Positions 5,536-6,181 of a DNA stretch of 6,181 bases are shown here, in pieces (position 1 is the first letter of the stretch; every line of letters starts with the position of its first letter). The DNA lies in assembly GCA_015494845.1 (NCBI GenBank), contig WGAL01000012.1, positions 1 to 6,181 of the forward strand, in the 5' to 3' direction. Both the position numbers and the translations under genes were made by a program. A model generated the notes under the pieces. That model was given only the letters and a program-made list of their open reading frames with translations. It was not told the DNA's origin and ran no database searches. This DNA is from Melioribacteraceae bacterium. GTDB taxonomy: Bacteria; Bacteroidota; Ignavibacteria; Ignavibacteriales; Melioribacteraceae.

Positions 5536-6181
5536 TGGGAAAGGTTGCGTTTGTTTTTCCGGGACAAGGCTCGCAATACGTCGGAATGGGCGCGGATTTG
5601 TACGAAAAGAGCGCCGAAGCGAAAGTTTTGTTTGAAAAGGCAAACGAAATTCTCGGCTTCGATATTTTCAGCTTGATGTTTAATGGGCCGATGGAAGAGC
5701 TGAAACAAACCGACATAACGCAACCGGCTTTGTTTTTGCACAGCGCCGTTTTGTTTAATTTGCTCGGACAAAAAAGCTTTGACGCGGCTGCGGGACATTC
5801 GCTCGGCGAGTTTTCCGCGCTTTACGCTGCTGGCGCGCTTTCTTTTGAAGATGCTCTTACGCTTGTTCGCGCACGCGGAAAAGCGATGCTCGAAGCGGGA
5901 AAAATCAAAAAAGGAACAATGGCGGCAATAATCGGACTTTCTGAAGAAAAATTGCAAGAAGCGTGCGATAAAGCGTCGACGAAAGGCATTGTGCAGTGCG
6001 CTAATTTTAATTCGCCGGGACAAATTGTAATTTCAGGCGAACCAGACGCTGTTTACGAAGCAATGAAACTTGCAAAAGAAGCCGGCGCGAAAATCGCGAA
6101 AGAACTTGTCGTTAGCGGCGCGTTTCATTCCGCATTAATGGAATATGCAAAAGAGAGTTTTGCGGAAAAGTTGAATTCTAC
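5535..6181 (+). CDS. fabD: Malonyl-CoA:ACP transacylase FabD, N-terminal part (runs off the right edge)
   Basis: The first 215 residues (of about 300 expected) of the enzyme that moves malonyl from CoA to acyl carrier protein, supplying the extender for FabH and the later synthases. Seen: FVFPGQGSQYVGMG at the N-terminus with the oxyanion Gln11, the nucleophile elbow GHSLGE with Ser89, Arg114 (RARGKAM) that binds the malonyl carboxylate, CANFNSPGQIVISG (155-168), and the catalytic His198 in SGAFHSALM. The reading frame is intact to the window edge. The ATG overlaps the fabH stop (TAATG); GGAG at 5522-5525, 9 nt upstream, can serve as Shine-Dalgarno. Genes such as fabG and acpP would be expected next, but are outside the view. 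Confidence 0.96.
   Translation, partial: MGKVAFVFPGQGSQYVGMGADLYEKSAEAKVLFEKANEILGFDIFSLMFNGPMEELKQTDITQPALFLHSAVLFNLLGQKSFDAAAGHSLGEFSALYAAGALSFEDALTLVRARGKAMLEAGKIKKGTMAAIIGLSEEKLQEACDKASTKGIVQCANFNSPGQIVISGEPDAVYEAMKLAKEAGAKIAKELVVSGAFHSALMEYAKESFAEKLNS

Noticed and set aside
5532..6023. Minus-strand open frame of 163 codons opposite fabD
   Set aside because: It is antisense to fabD, whose frame carries GHSLGE and all catalytic residues. The translation is Arg/Phe/Ser-rich with no family features, as expected of a shadow.

Overview
The window reads as ordinary bacterial chromosome, about 40% G+C by eye. Gene content, AT-rich spacers, weak Shine-Dalgarno use at several genes and a TAnnTTTG-like box suggest the Bacteroidota/Chlorobiota side of the tree, possibly an Ignavibacteria-type organism. 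That placement is an inference from style, not from a marker gene.

Layout from left to right. (1) Positions 1-707, minus strand: a two-gene unit of a small Trm112/UPF0434-like protein followed, with an ATGA overlap, by the N-terminal half of an FAD-linked oxidase of the GlcD type that runs off the left edge. (2) Positions 708-865: a divergent intergenic region. Its right part closely resembles the 3' half of a SAM-I riboswitch, although the conserved 5' half is not recognisable. (3) Positions 866-1642, plus: a secreted DUF3108 protein. (4) Positions 1654-1686: a hairpin terminator shared with the convergent gene. (5) Positions 1724-2221, minus: a bacterioferritin with a complete ferroxidase centre and the haem-ligand Met. 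(6) Positions 2222-2801: a 580-base non-coding stretch holding the bacterioferritin promoter, a near-palindrome over its -35, an inverted pair of REP-like palindromic repeats (REPIN-like), and the promoter of the next operon. (7) Positions 2802-6181, plus: DUF177/YceD, rpmF, plsX, fabH and fabD (cut off by the right edge).

The right half is the widely conserved operon linking ribosome assembly to the start of lipid synthesis. YceD-like protein and L32 serve the 50S subunit. PlsX makes acyl-phosphate for phospholipid synthesis. FabD makes malonyl-ACP and FabH uses it to start fatty-acid elongation. The genes are tightly packed: 28 nt, 8 nt, a 29-nt overlap and a 1-nt overlap. A single sigma70-like promoter at 2745-2773 is the likely driver.

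No new protein system was found. The most unusual signals are non-coding: the SAM-I-like remnant before the DUF3108 gene, and the compound repeat at 2505-2638 enclosed by a wider 14-bp inverted repeat. Both are hypotheses needing a structure or genome-wide search.
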